Positions 50,724-57,287 of a DNA stretch of 64,000 nt are shown here, piece by piece (within the stretch, counting starts at the first letter, position 1; each line of letters begins with the position of its first letter). Under the pieces are notes generated by a model that ran no database searches, was not told the origin of the DNA, and saw only the letters and a list, made by a program, of their open reading frames with translations. A program made the position numbers and the translations under genes. The DNA is from CAZQKE01 sp964593865 (GTDB taxonomy: Bacteria > Chloroflexota > Anaerolineae > JAAYZQ01): contig CAZQKE010000135.1 in the NCBI GenBank assembly GCA_964593865.1, positions 54,262-118,261 of the forward strand, read 5' to 3'.

Positions 50724-50741
50724 TCAGAAAGAGGAAAGACA

Positions 50742-51302
50742 ATGAGTCAACAAGGAACGGTCCGACTGGGAGCCGATCTCTCGCCGGAGATGCAGCCGAT
50801 TGGGGAGATGGTGGCCCTGTGCTACCAGTGTGGAACGTGCAGCGGCGCGTGCCCGGTGGTCGCCGCCGGAGGGATGGATTACACACCACGGGCCATCATG
50901 CGCTTGCTCCAGGCCGGGATGGAGGAGGAGGTGCTTTCCAGCCAGACCATCTGGACCTGCGCTTCCTGCTATCATTGTGTGGTCCGCTGCCCCCGCGATA
51001 TTGAGATTACCGATGTGATGACGCGGCTGCGCAACGTGGCCCTGCGCAAGGGTTACAAAGCCCGCAAAGGCAAGGTCTACAACGAAGGCTTTATGGACAT
51101 CGTCCGCGCCCACGGGCGGGTATGGGAAGCGGAACTGGTGGTCCGCTACAACCTGCTGACCAATCCCCTCAACTTTCTCAAGCTGGCCCCGGTGGGCCTG
51201 ACGATGGTGCGAAAGGGCAAGCTGCGCTTCCTGCCCGACCATCCCCAGGGCCGGGCCGAGGTCCGGGGCATTTTCGACCGGCTGGAAGGGGGTGTCCGAT
51301 GA
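50742..51302 (+). CDS. hdrC: Heterodisulfide reductase subunit C
   Basis: 186-residue Fe-S protein carrying two [4Fe-4S] clusters: CYQCGTCSGACP (about residues 27-38) and CASCYHCVVRCP (about 72-83). The order of these motifs, the MDYTPRAIMRLLQAGMEEEVLSSQTIWTCAS stretch between them and pairing with hdrB are characteristic of HdrC, which wires electrons from HdrA to the disulfide-reducing subunit HdrB. First gene of the operon, with GAAAGAGGAAAG as ribosome-binding site. Its stop overlaps the hdrB ATG (ATGA). Confidence 0.93.
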   Translation: MSQQGTVRLGADLSPEMQPIGEMVALCYQCGTCSGACPVVAAGGMDYTPRAIMRLLQAGMEEEVLSSQTIWTCASCYHCVVRCPRDIEITDVMTRLRNVALRKGYKARKGKVYNEGFMDIVRAHGRVWEAELVVRYNLLTNPLNFLKLAPVGLTMVRKGKLRFLPDHPQGRAEVRGIFDRLEGGVR

Positions 51303-52243
51303 AATACGCTTATTTTCCCGGATGCAGCCAGGAATCCACCGCCGAAGAGTACAACCGCTCCCTGCAAGCCGTTGCCCGGCGGCTGGAAGGGATAGAGCTG
51401 GTTGAAATCCCCGATTGGAACTGCTGCGGGGCAACCCCGGCGGCCACGGTGAACCCGGACCTGCCTCACGCTCTGGCGGCCCGCAACTTGGCCATCGCCG
51501 AGGAGATGGCCGCCGCCGAGGGAACGGAGATGGAGGTGGTCGCCCCTTGCGCGGCCTGCTACAAGAACCTGCGCAAGGCCAGCCATGTCCTGCGCGACGA
51601 CCCGGAGATGCTGGCCCGCGTCAATGCAGCCATGGAAGGCCACCAATTGGGCTATGCGCCGACGGTGCGCCATCCCCTGGATGTGGTGGTCAACGACGTG
51701 GGGGTGGATAACGTCCCGGTGGCAAAGCCGCTGCACGGCCTGAAAATCGCCAGCTACTACGGCTGCCTCCTCACCCGGCCTGAAGGCGGGTTCGACGACC
51801 CGGAACGCCCCCAAAGCATGGACCGGCTGATGACAGCCCTGGGTGCGGAGGCGGTGGACTGGGCTTACAAGACCAAGTGCTGCGGCGGGGCGATCTATAT
51901 GACCGAAGAAGAGATCAGCTTCAAAATGTCCGCCGACGTACTGGCCCATGCCAAAGCCGCCGGCGCAAACGCCGTGGCCGTCGGTTGCCCTTTCTGCCAG
52001 TTGATGCTGGACCTGTACCAACCCAAACTGGAGGCCATTCGGCACACCACGTTTGACATGCCCATCTTTTTCTTCAGCCAGTTGATGGGCCTGGCCATGG
52101 GGCTAGACCGGGCCGAGCTGGGATTGGAGAAACTGGTCATCGCACCCTTTGAGCTGCTGGCCCGCACGGTGGACGCACCGGAAAAGAGCACAAAGCCCAA
52201 AAAGAAGCGGGCAACCAAGCTCAAAAAATGGGGAGAGGGGTAG
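51299..52243 (+). CDS. hdrB: Heterodisulfide reductase subunit B (two CCG domains)
   Basis: 314 residues. Both cysteine-rich CCG domains are complete: FPGCSQES...DWNCCGATP...CAACYKNL in the first and YYGCLLTRP...TKCCGGAIY...GCPFCQLMLDLYQP in the second, giving the two noncubane [4Fe-4S] clusters at which the disulfide is reduced in methanogen HdrB. Bacteria lack coenzyme M/B heterodisulfide as far as known, so the physiological disulfide here is unknown. The lysine-rich C-terminus (KSTKPKKKRATKLKKWGEG) is an addition. ATG 51299 overlaps the hdrC stop; a 155-nt gap without obvious signals separates it from hdrA. Confidence 0.93.
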   Translation: MKYAYFPGCSQESTAEEYNRSLQAVARRLEGIELVEIPDWNCCGATPAATVNPDLPHALAARNLAIAEEMAAAEGTEMEVVAPCAACYKNLRKASHVLRDDPEMLARVNAAMEGHQLGYAPTVRHPLDVVVNDVGVDNVPVAKPLHGLKIASYYGCLLTRPEGGFDDPERPQSMDRLMTALGAEAVDWAYKTKCCGGAIYMTEEEISFKMSADVLAHAKAAGANAVAVGCPFCQLMLDLYQPKLEAIRHTTFDMPIFFFSQLMGLAMGLDRAELGLEKLVIAPFELLARTVDAPEKSTKPKKKRATKLKKWGEG

Positions 52244-52398
52244 ATGATTGATCTGTCGTCAAACGAATATCATCTGCCGTCAATCTAGCACAGCGACAGG
52301 GGAAAACCGTACCGCAGTCGGCCGGCACCCTGTTGCAAGGAACTCTATAGGCACTGTCACCGTCTTGGCAAGCATCTAAAATGAAATCGAGGCGTATC

Positions 52399-54375
52399 AT
52401 GAGCAAACCCAGAATCGGCGTGTACGTCTGCCAATGCGGCTCCAACATCGCCGCGACGGTGGACACAGAAGCCGTGGCCGAGTTCGCCAAAGAGCTGGAC
52501 GGGGTGGTACTCACCCGCGTCAACAAGTATAGCTGCTCCGAACCGGGCCAGGCCCGCATCCGCCAGGACATCAAAGAGCACAACCTGGACCGGGTGGTGA
52601 TCGCCGCCTGCTCCCCGCGGATGCACGAACCCACCTTCCGCCGCACGCTGGAAAGCGCAGGGCTGAACCCCTATTACCTGGAAATGGCCAACATCCGCGA
52701 GCAAGCAGCCTGGGTGCACCCCGCCGGGGAGGAGACGACCCACAAGGCCATGGACCTGGTAGCCGGGGCGGTGGAGCGGGTACATTGGCAACAGGCCCTC
52801 CATCCTCGCAAGTCGCCGGTGGAACCGGCAGCGTTGGTCGTCGGCGGAGGGATCGCCGGGATCCAAGCTGCACTGGATATCGCCGATGCCGGGTACAAGG
52901 TCTACTTGGTGGAGCGGGAGCCGACCATCGGCGGCAAGATGGCCCAGCTCAACAAGACCTTCCCCACCCTAGACTGTGCCACTTGAATTCTCGGCCCCAA
53001 GATGATGGATGCCGGTCGGCATCCCAACATTGAGCTGCTGAGCTACAGCGAGGTGGTGGAGGTCCACGGCTATGTGGGCAATTTCCAGATCAAGGTCAAA
53101 AAGAAGCCCCGCTACGTGGACATTGACAAATGTACCGGCTGCGGCGAATGCACCACCGCCTGTGTCTGGCAGGACCGCGTACCCAGCGAATACGAGGCCG
53201 GGCTGGGGTTGCGGGCGGCGGCCTACATCCCCTTTGACCAAGCCGTGCCCCTCAAAGCGGTCATTGACCCCAACTCCTGTCTATTGCTGACGCGGGGCAA
53301 ATGCAGCCAGAAGTGCGTCGCCGCCTGCGAGGCCGATGCCATTGACTTTAACCAAAAAGAGGAGTTCGTAGACATCAAGGTTGGCGTCGTCATCCTGGCC
53401 ACCGGCTTTGACCTGACCGAGCACCCCATACTGGCCCGCTATGGTTACGGCATCTACGACAACGTGATCGACGGGATGCAGTTTGAGAGGCTCTCCAGTG
53501 CTGCCGGGCCAACGGGAGGCAAGATCGTCACCCGCGACGGCCGCGTGCCGGAAACGACGGTGTTCCTGCACTGCATCGCCAGCCGCGACGCCGACGCCCA
53601 CGAGTACTGCTCCCGCATCTGCTGCATGTACGGCGTCAAGCAGGCCCACCTGGCCCTGGAAAACACCGGCGGGCAGGTCTATCAATTCTATATTGACATG
53701 CGCACGCCGGGCAAGGGCTATGAAGAATTCTACGAGCGGATGCAGCACGAAGGCATCCGCTACGTGCGGGGCAAAGTGGCCGAGGTCGTGCCCGATCCCA
53801 CCGGCAGCGGCAAGCTGCTGGTGCGCGGCGAGGATACGCTCCTGGGCCGCTACGTCGAGATTCCGGCGGACCTGGTGGTGCTGCTGACGGCCATCACCCC
53901 GGCCAAAGGCTCCAAAGAGGTGGGCAAACTGTTCGGCGTCTCGGTGGGTAAGGACGGCTTTTTCACCGAGGCTCACCCCAAGCTCCGCCCGGTGGATACG
54001 ACGACGGCGGGCGTCTTTTTGGCCGGAACCTGCCAGGGACCCAAAGACATTCCCGACACGGTGGCCCAGGCCAGCGGCGCGGCGGCGCGGGCCATGATCT
54101 TGCTGAATCAGGGTGAAATTGACATTGACCCCACCGTGGCCGAGGTGGACCCGGCCAAATGTTCCGGCTGCGGCGAGTGCATCCTGGCCTGCCCTTACGA
54201 CGCCATCGAACTGGTTCCGCCTGACGACAAAGCACAGGTGAACGCGGCCCTGTGCAAAGGCTGCGGGACCTGCGTCGCTGCCTGTTTGGCCAAAGCGATC
54301 ACCGGCCATCACTTTACCGACGAGGAACTGGTGGCCCAAATCGAGGGGATTTTCGAACGAGAGGCTGTTTGGTAG
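52399..54375 (+). CDS. hdrA: Heterodisulfide reductase subunit A, selenocysteine-containing flavoprotein
   Basis: FAD/Fe-S hub of the Hdr complex, 658 residues when the in-frame TGA at 52984-52986 (codon 196) is read as selenocysteine. The sequence around it is KTFPTLDCAT-U-ILGPKMMDAG, aligning with the conserved LDC-x-x-C-ILTPKM of HdrA, in which the last Cys is Sec in some methanogens. Other signatures: VGVYVCQCGSNI at the N-terminus, FAD-binding VVGGGIAGIQAALDIADAG (~148), KCTGCGECTTAC, a third Cys set CLLLTRGKCSQKCVAACEADAI, and C-terminal ferredoxin pairs CSGCGECILACP and CKGCGTCVAACL. HdrA flavin performs electron bifurcation in characterised complexes. A SECIS-like hairpin lies at 53007-53024. 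ATG 52399 has GAGGCG upstream; another ATG at 52381 is possible. Confidence 0.94.
52984..52986 (+). other. In-frame UGA, selenocysteine codon of hdrA
   Basis: Frame before and after the TGA is the same and the flanking protein sequence is continuous with HdrA; the site matches a conserved cluster-binding Cys/Sec. Confidence 0.9.
53007..53024 (+). promoter_or_regulatory. SECIS-like hairpin of hdrA
   Basis: GGATGCC-GGTC-GGCATCC: perfect 7-bp stem with GGTC loop, starting 21 nt after the UGA. The GGU in the loop is the feature recognised by SelB in E. coli SECIS elements. Confidence 0.75.
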
Positions 54376-54383
54376 GTTGGGGG

Positions 54384-54410
54384 TTGGTAGGTTGGTAATT
54401 GGTAGATTGG
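54384..54410 (+). repeat. 27-bp direct repeat, left copy, before the hicA remnant
   Basis: Begins TTGGTAGGTTGGTAATTGG and is identical over 27 bp to 54927-54953. The two copies bracket the hicAB-like cassette. Confidence 0.8.
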
Positions 54411-54414
54411 GAGT

Positions 54415-54666
54415 ATGGTCAAGGCTGCCAAATTGATCCAGGCGGCGAGGGATCGCCCCCAGAACTTGCGGTTTGCAGAGTTGTGCGCCCTGGCAGAAGC
54501 CTATGGGTTTGAGTGGGTACATGGTCGAGGATCGCACCGAGTGTACGCCCACGACGGAGTGGTGGAGATTTTGGTCTTGTAACCACGGAAGGACGGTAAA
54601 GCCAAAGCGTACCAGGTTCGGCAACTATTGGCTTTGATCAAGCGTTACGGCCTGACTCCCCGCTAG
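54415..54666 (+). pseudogene. hicA-like mRNA interferase toxin gene broken by a stop codon
   Basis: Reading from ATG 54415: KLIQAARDRPQNLRFAELCALAEAYGFEWVHGRGSHRVYAHDG, then VVEILVL-stop-PRKDGKAKAYQVRQLLALIKRYGLTPR up to the TAG at 54664. The GSHRVY motif with the catalytic His of HicA and the downstream KAKAYQVRQ tail match this toxin family, whose members commonly read L-Q-P-R at the break; a single CAA-to-TAA change at codon 56 (54580-54582) explains the stop. UAA is not a selenocysteine codon. The product would be truncated to 55 residues and probably inactive. The hicB-like antitoxin gene follows within 10 nt. A sequencing error is the alternative. Confidence 0.7.
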
Positions 54667-54675
54667 GAGATGACA

Positions 54676-54912
54676 ATGATGGATCAGTATGCGATGTTTA
54701 TCTGGTACAGCCAAGAGGATCAAGCATACCTGGTAGAGGTCCCCGAATTGCCAGGCTGTATGGCCGATGGGGAGACGATAGAACAAGCAATCCAGGCTGC
54801 CCAGCAAGCCATTCAGCTCTGGATAGAAGCAGCGCGCAAGATGGGGCGTCAGGTGCCCCGCCCGGCACACAACCGCCGGCAGGCGATCAAACCACTGATG
54901 GTCGCCGTATGA
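54676..54912 (+). CDS. HicB-family antitoxin
   Basis: 78 residues with the HicB core QYAMFIWYSQEDQAYLVEVPELPGCMADGETIEQAIQAAQQAIQLWIEAARKMGRQVPRP, a partial RNase-H-like fold that in HicAB systems binds and blocks the HicA toxin. No separate DNA-binding domain is visible. It follows the broken hicA-like gene, so the antitoxin may have outlived its toxin. ATG 54676 gives a 6-nt spacing from AGGAG; ATG 54670 directly abuts that sequence. The cassette lies between hdrA and mvhD on the operon strand. Confidence 0.85.
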   Translation: MMDQYAMFIWYSQEDQAYLVEVPELPGCMADGETIEQAIQAAQQAIQLWIEAARKMGRQVPRPAHNRRQAIKPLMVAV

Positions 54913-54926
54913 TGGGATTTGGCAAA

Positions 54927-54953
54927 TTGGTAGGTTGGTAATTGGTAGATTGG
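54927..54953 (+). repeat. 27-bp direct repeat, right copy, after hicB
   Basis: Identical to 54384-54410. It is followed at 54963-54995 by inverted relatives (CCAATCTACCAATCCCC), so the segment could also form a hairpin in the mRNA between hicB and mvhD. Confidence 0.8.
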
Positions 54954-55014
54954 AGAACGGCTCCCCAATCTACCAATCCCCAATTCCCAATTTACCGACA
55001 TACAGGAGTAAATG

Positions 55015-55437
55015 ATGGCAGACGAAACCTTTGAACCCCGCATCGTTGGATTTTTGTGCAACTGGTGCAGCTACGCCGGAGCCGATGCCGCCGGGACATC
55101 GCGGCTCAAGTACCCGGCCAACATCCGCATCATCCGCGTCATGTGCTCCGGACGGGTCTCACCGGAGCTGGTGGTCCGTACCTTCCGCGAGGGCGCGGAC
55201 GGGGTGATGGTGCTCGGTTGACACCTGGGCGAGTGCCACTATGTTAGTGGCAATCATCGAACCGCCAAGCGGTTCCCCATCTTTCGCAACCTGTTGAGCT
55301 ACATCGGCATCCACCCCGACCGGGTGCGACTCGATTGGGTCTCATCGTCGGAAGCGACGGTCTTTGCCGATGTGGTCCGCGAGTTCACCGACCGCATCCG
55401 CGAGTTGGGGCCGTTGGAGACAAAGGAGAGTTTGTAA
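55015..55437 (+). CDS. mvhD: MvhD/HdrA-linking [2Fe-2S] subunit, selenocysteine-containing
   Basis: Small Fe-S protein that in methanogens transfers electrons from the hydrogenase (MvhAG) or formate dehydrogenase to HdrA. 140 residues when the TGA at 55219-55221 (codon 69) is read as Sec: GFLCNWCSYAGADAAGTSR...RVMCSGRVSPELV...GVMVLG-U-HLGECHYVSGNHRTAKR. The canonical motif is G-C-H-x-G-[DE]-C-H-Y, so UGA replaces a cluster-ligand Cys; Sec at this place is known in methanogen VhuD/MvhD. The rest (LLSYIGIHPDRVRLDWVSSSEATVFADVVREFTDRI) is typical of the C-terminus. A strong SECIS-like stem lies at 55234-55252. ATG 55015 is chosen over the adjacent 55012 for spacing from AGGAG. Directly followed by the FdhB-like gene. 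Confidence 0.94.
55219..55221 (+). other. In-frame UGA, selenocysteine codon of mvhD
   Basis: TGA at codon 69 within VLG-U-HLGECHY; the same frame continues through the conserved C-terminal half to TAA at 55435. Confidence 0.92.
55234..55252 (+). promoter_or_regulatory. SECIS-like hairpin of mvhD
   Basis: TGCCACTA-TGT-TAGTGGCA: perfect 8-bp stem, 3-nt loop, starting 13 nt after the UGA. Confidence 0.75.
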
Positions 55438-56235
55438 ATGGCCCAAACACGATTGGACGCAGTGCGTGAAGCGGTAGCGAACCTGCTGGACGGTGGACAG
55501 GTGGAGGGAGTGCTGGCCCTGCGAGCCGACGGCCCGGCTTCCACGCCCCACCTGTTCCGCCCCGGCGATAGCCTGGACGACCTGGTGCTGTGGCCCAAAT
55601 ACCCCTTGCCCCAAATCCTGGACATGCTTCTGGACGCCGACCCGGAGGCGCGGCTGGGCATGGTCACGCGGGGCTGTGAGGAGCGGGGCCTCATTGAGCT
55701 GGCCAAGCGCAACCAGGTGGATCTGGACCGCGTGGAGATGATCCTGCTGGCCTGCACCGCCGAGGAGCGGGATGAATGCCGCTGTGCCTGGCCTTACCCC
55801 AGCCGCATTGACATCGGCGAAAAGGTGGAGGGCATCGCCGACGCCATTCTGGCCGAGCACGAAACCCTTTCCCTGGAGGAGCGGACCGAATTCTGGCGCA
55901 AACAATTCGCCCGCTGCATCAAGTGCTACGCCTGCCGCAACGCCTGTCCCCAATGCTTCTGCGAGGTCTGCGTCCTGGAAGACAACCTGTACGTGGAAAC
56001 GGGCGTCCTGGCCCCGCCCTTTCCATCCTACCATCTCATCCGCGCCTACCACACCATCAGCAAATGTGTAGGCTGCATGGAGTGTGAAGTCGCCTGCCCG
56101 GCGGACATCCCCCTGACGGTGCTTTACACCCTGCTGCGCCGCGATGCCGAAGAGATGTTTGAGTACGTGCCCGGTCGCAGCGTGGATGACCTTCCGCCGC
56201 TGGTAGTCGAGACGTTGTGGCAGGAGGGCGACTGA
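55438..56235 (+). CDS. FdhB-like iron-sulfur subunit (F420-type beta/4Fe-4S dicluster protein)
   Basis: 265 residues. The N-terminal half resembles the FdhB/FrhB family (LWPKYPLPQILDMLLDADPEARLGMVTRGCEERGLIELAKRNQVDLDRVEMILLACT), followed by ERDECRCAWPYPSRIDIGEKVEG and a C-terminal domain with cysteines for two or more [4Fe-4S] clusters (CIKCYACRNACPQCFCEVC and CVGCMECEVACPADIP). It starts 1 nt after the mvhD stop, so it is tightly coupled to it and should connect FdhA to MvhD/HdrA. Whether it binds flavin or F420 cannot be told. Calling it fdhB is an inference from context and partial motif match. Confidence 0.75.
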   Translation: MAQTRLDAVREAVANLLDGGQVEGVLALRADGPASTPHLFRPGDSLDDLVLWPKYPLPQILDMLLDADPEARLGMVTRGCEERGLIELAKRNQVDLDRVEMILLACTAEERDECRCAWPYPSRIDIGEKVEGIADAILAEHETLSLEERTEFWRKQFARCIKCYACRNACPQCFCEVCVLEDNLYVETGVLAPPFPSYHLIRAYHTISKCVGCMECEVACPADIPLTVLYTLLRRDAEEMFEYVPGRSVDDLPPLVVETLWQEGD

Positions 56236-56307
56236 TTACACCGAGTGCGACATTTGCGGCCAAGAGAGTGCAGGTCTGGTAGGACATTGTAGCGAAAAGG
56301 CAAGAGG

Positions 56308-56598
56308 GTGAAGATCACAGGGTTTGTCTGGTTGAATAGCGTCATAGACAAGATCGAGATCAAGCATGGCGTCTATGTAGAAGAAGTCGAAGAGGTTTTC
56401 GCCGGAAACCCCGTGATCAAGCGGATGGAGAAGGGGCGTTTTCGCGGTGAGGACGTCTACCGCGCTTTGGGACAAACCCGTTCTGGTCGCTACCTGGTGG
56501 TGTTTTTCATCCACAAGCTGACACAAAAAGCTTTGGTTTTGAGCGCTCGGGATATGGATAGAAAAGAGCGGAGAGCCTATGCCAAACAATCCAAGTAG
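56308..56598 (+). CDS. BrnT-like toxin of a type II toxin-antitoxin system
   Basis: 96 residues resembling BrnT ribonuclease toxins: FVWLNSVIDKIEIKHGVYVEEVEEVFAGNPVIKRMEKGRFRGEDVYRALGQTRSGRYLVVFFI...LVLSARDMDRKERRAYAK. The KHGV-EEVEEVF block and the C-terminal SARDMDRKERRAY are the recognisable parts. Start GTG 56308 with AAGAGG upstream. It overlaps by 20 nt the downstream CopG/BrnA-like antitoxin gene, a usual arrangement. The pair is inserted between the FdhB-like gene and fdhA, on the operon strand. Confidence 0.75.
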   Translation: MKITGFVWLNSVIDKIEIKHGVYVEEVEEVFAGNPVIKRMEKGRFRGEDVYRALGQTRSGRYLVVFFIHKLTQKALVLSARDMDRKERRAYAKQSK

Positions 56599-56920
56599 AC
56601 AAGATCCAATTCCTGATAACTTTAGCTCCCTGGAAGAATTTTGGCAGTTCTGGGACACGCATAGTAGCGCCGACTATGAAGATTTGATGACGACTGTAGA
56701 CGTTGAGATTGATCTGCTCTCTAGCAAGGCGTACTGTGCCATTTCCAGGGATATATTGGATCGGGTACGCACACGGGCGCGGCAACAAGGCGTGAGCGTC
56801 GAAACGCTGGTCAATCTCTGGTTGCAACAAAAGCTGGCGGAAAGCCGAGAACCCCGCTCTGCCTACGCCCTGCGCGAAGAGCCGCCAGAGTATGTCGCCG
56901 GGACCGAGCGCACCGCCTGA
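56579..56920 (+). CDS. CopG/BrnA-type antitoxin
   Basis: 113 residues. IPDNFSSLEEFWQFWDTHSSADYEDL at the N-terminus matches the family that binds BrnT-like toxins, and the C-terminal half (CAISRDILDRVRTRARQQGVSVETLVNLWLQQKLAE) has the ribbon-helix-helix pattern for DNA binding and autorepression. It overlaps the toxin gene by 20 nt. The ~30 residues after the helix-helix (SREPRSAYALREEPPEYVAGTERTA) are extra. Confidence 0.8.
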   Translation: MPNNPSRQDPIPDNFSSLEEFWQFWDTHSSADYEDLMTTVDVEIDLLSSKAYCAISRDILDRVRTRARQQGVSVETLVNLWLQQKLAESREPRSAYALREEPPEYVAGTERTA

Positions 56921-56943
56921 CGCCGGTCCCGACGGCAACTCCC

Positions 56944-57057
56944 TTGGGCCTGGATGAACTGGCCGAGATGATCCGACGCATCGTGCGCGAAGAGGTCTCG
57001 GACATCCTGGAGGAACGAGGCTTTTACGCCAAGCCGACAATTAAGGGGGGACCATGA
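56944..57057 (+). CDS. Small protein, possibly part of a toxin-antitoxin cassette
   Basis: A 37-codon frame with TTG start at 56944 gives LGLDELAEMIRRIVREEVSDILEERGFYAKPTIKGGP. Its stop TGA overlaps the ATG of the next HicB-like gene (ATGA), which suggests coupled translation. The amphipathic helix (DELAEMIRRIVREEVSDILEE) looks like a small antitoxin or oligomerisation peptide often found before HicB-like genes. The start is uncertain; the frame is open further upstream, overlapping the end of the preceding gene, and no good ribosome-binding site is seen. Confidence 0.45.
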   Translation: MGLDELAEMIRRIVREEVSDILEERGFYAKPTIKGGP

Positions 57058-57242
57058 GGCGATATACAATCCAGGCGGCAGTTTATCCGGGAGACGAAAG
57101 CGGTTATGTGGCCGAATGCCTGGACCTGGCAGTGGTCACACAAGGACAGACCCTGGACCAGACAATAAAGAACTTGCAAGAAGCCATACAACTTCACCTG
57201 GAAGGCGAAGATACAGCGATCTTCCGGCAGGCAAGCCGTTAG
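57054..57242 (+). CDS. HicB-like protein without a HicA partner
   Basis: 62 residues: RRYTIQAAVYPGDESGYVAECLDLAVVTQGQTLDQTIKNLQEAIQLHLEGEDTAIFRQ, the minimal HicB fold. No hicA gene follows; 45 nt downstream fdhA begins. It overlaps the small upstream frame. An orphan antitoxin or an acquired regulatory protein are both possible. GGGGGGACC before the ATG is a weak ribosome-binding site. Confidence 0.75.
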   Translation: MRRYTIQAAVYPGDESGYVAECLDLAVVTQGQTLDQTIKNLQEAIQLHLEGEDTAIFRQASR

Positions 57243-57287
57243 CTAACGATTTGCGATCCACCGATTAGCAAAGAGAAGAGGACAACG

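Noticed and set aside
54580..54582. TAA in the hicA-like gene as a recoded codon
   Set aside because: UAA is not used for selenocysteine, and no stimulating structure or family precedent is visible.
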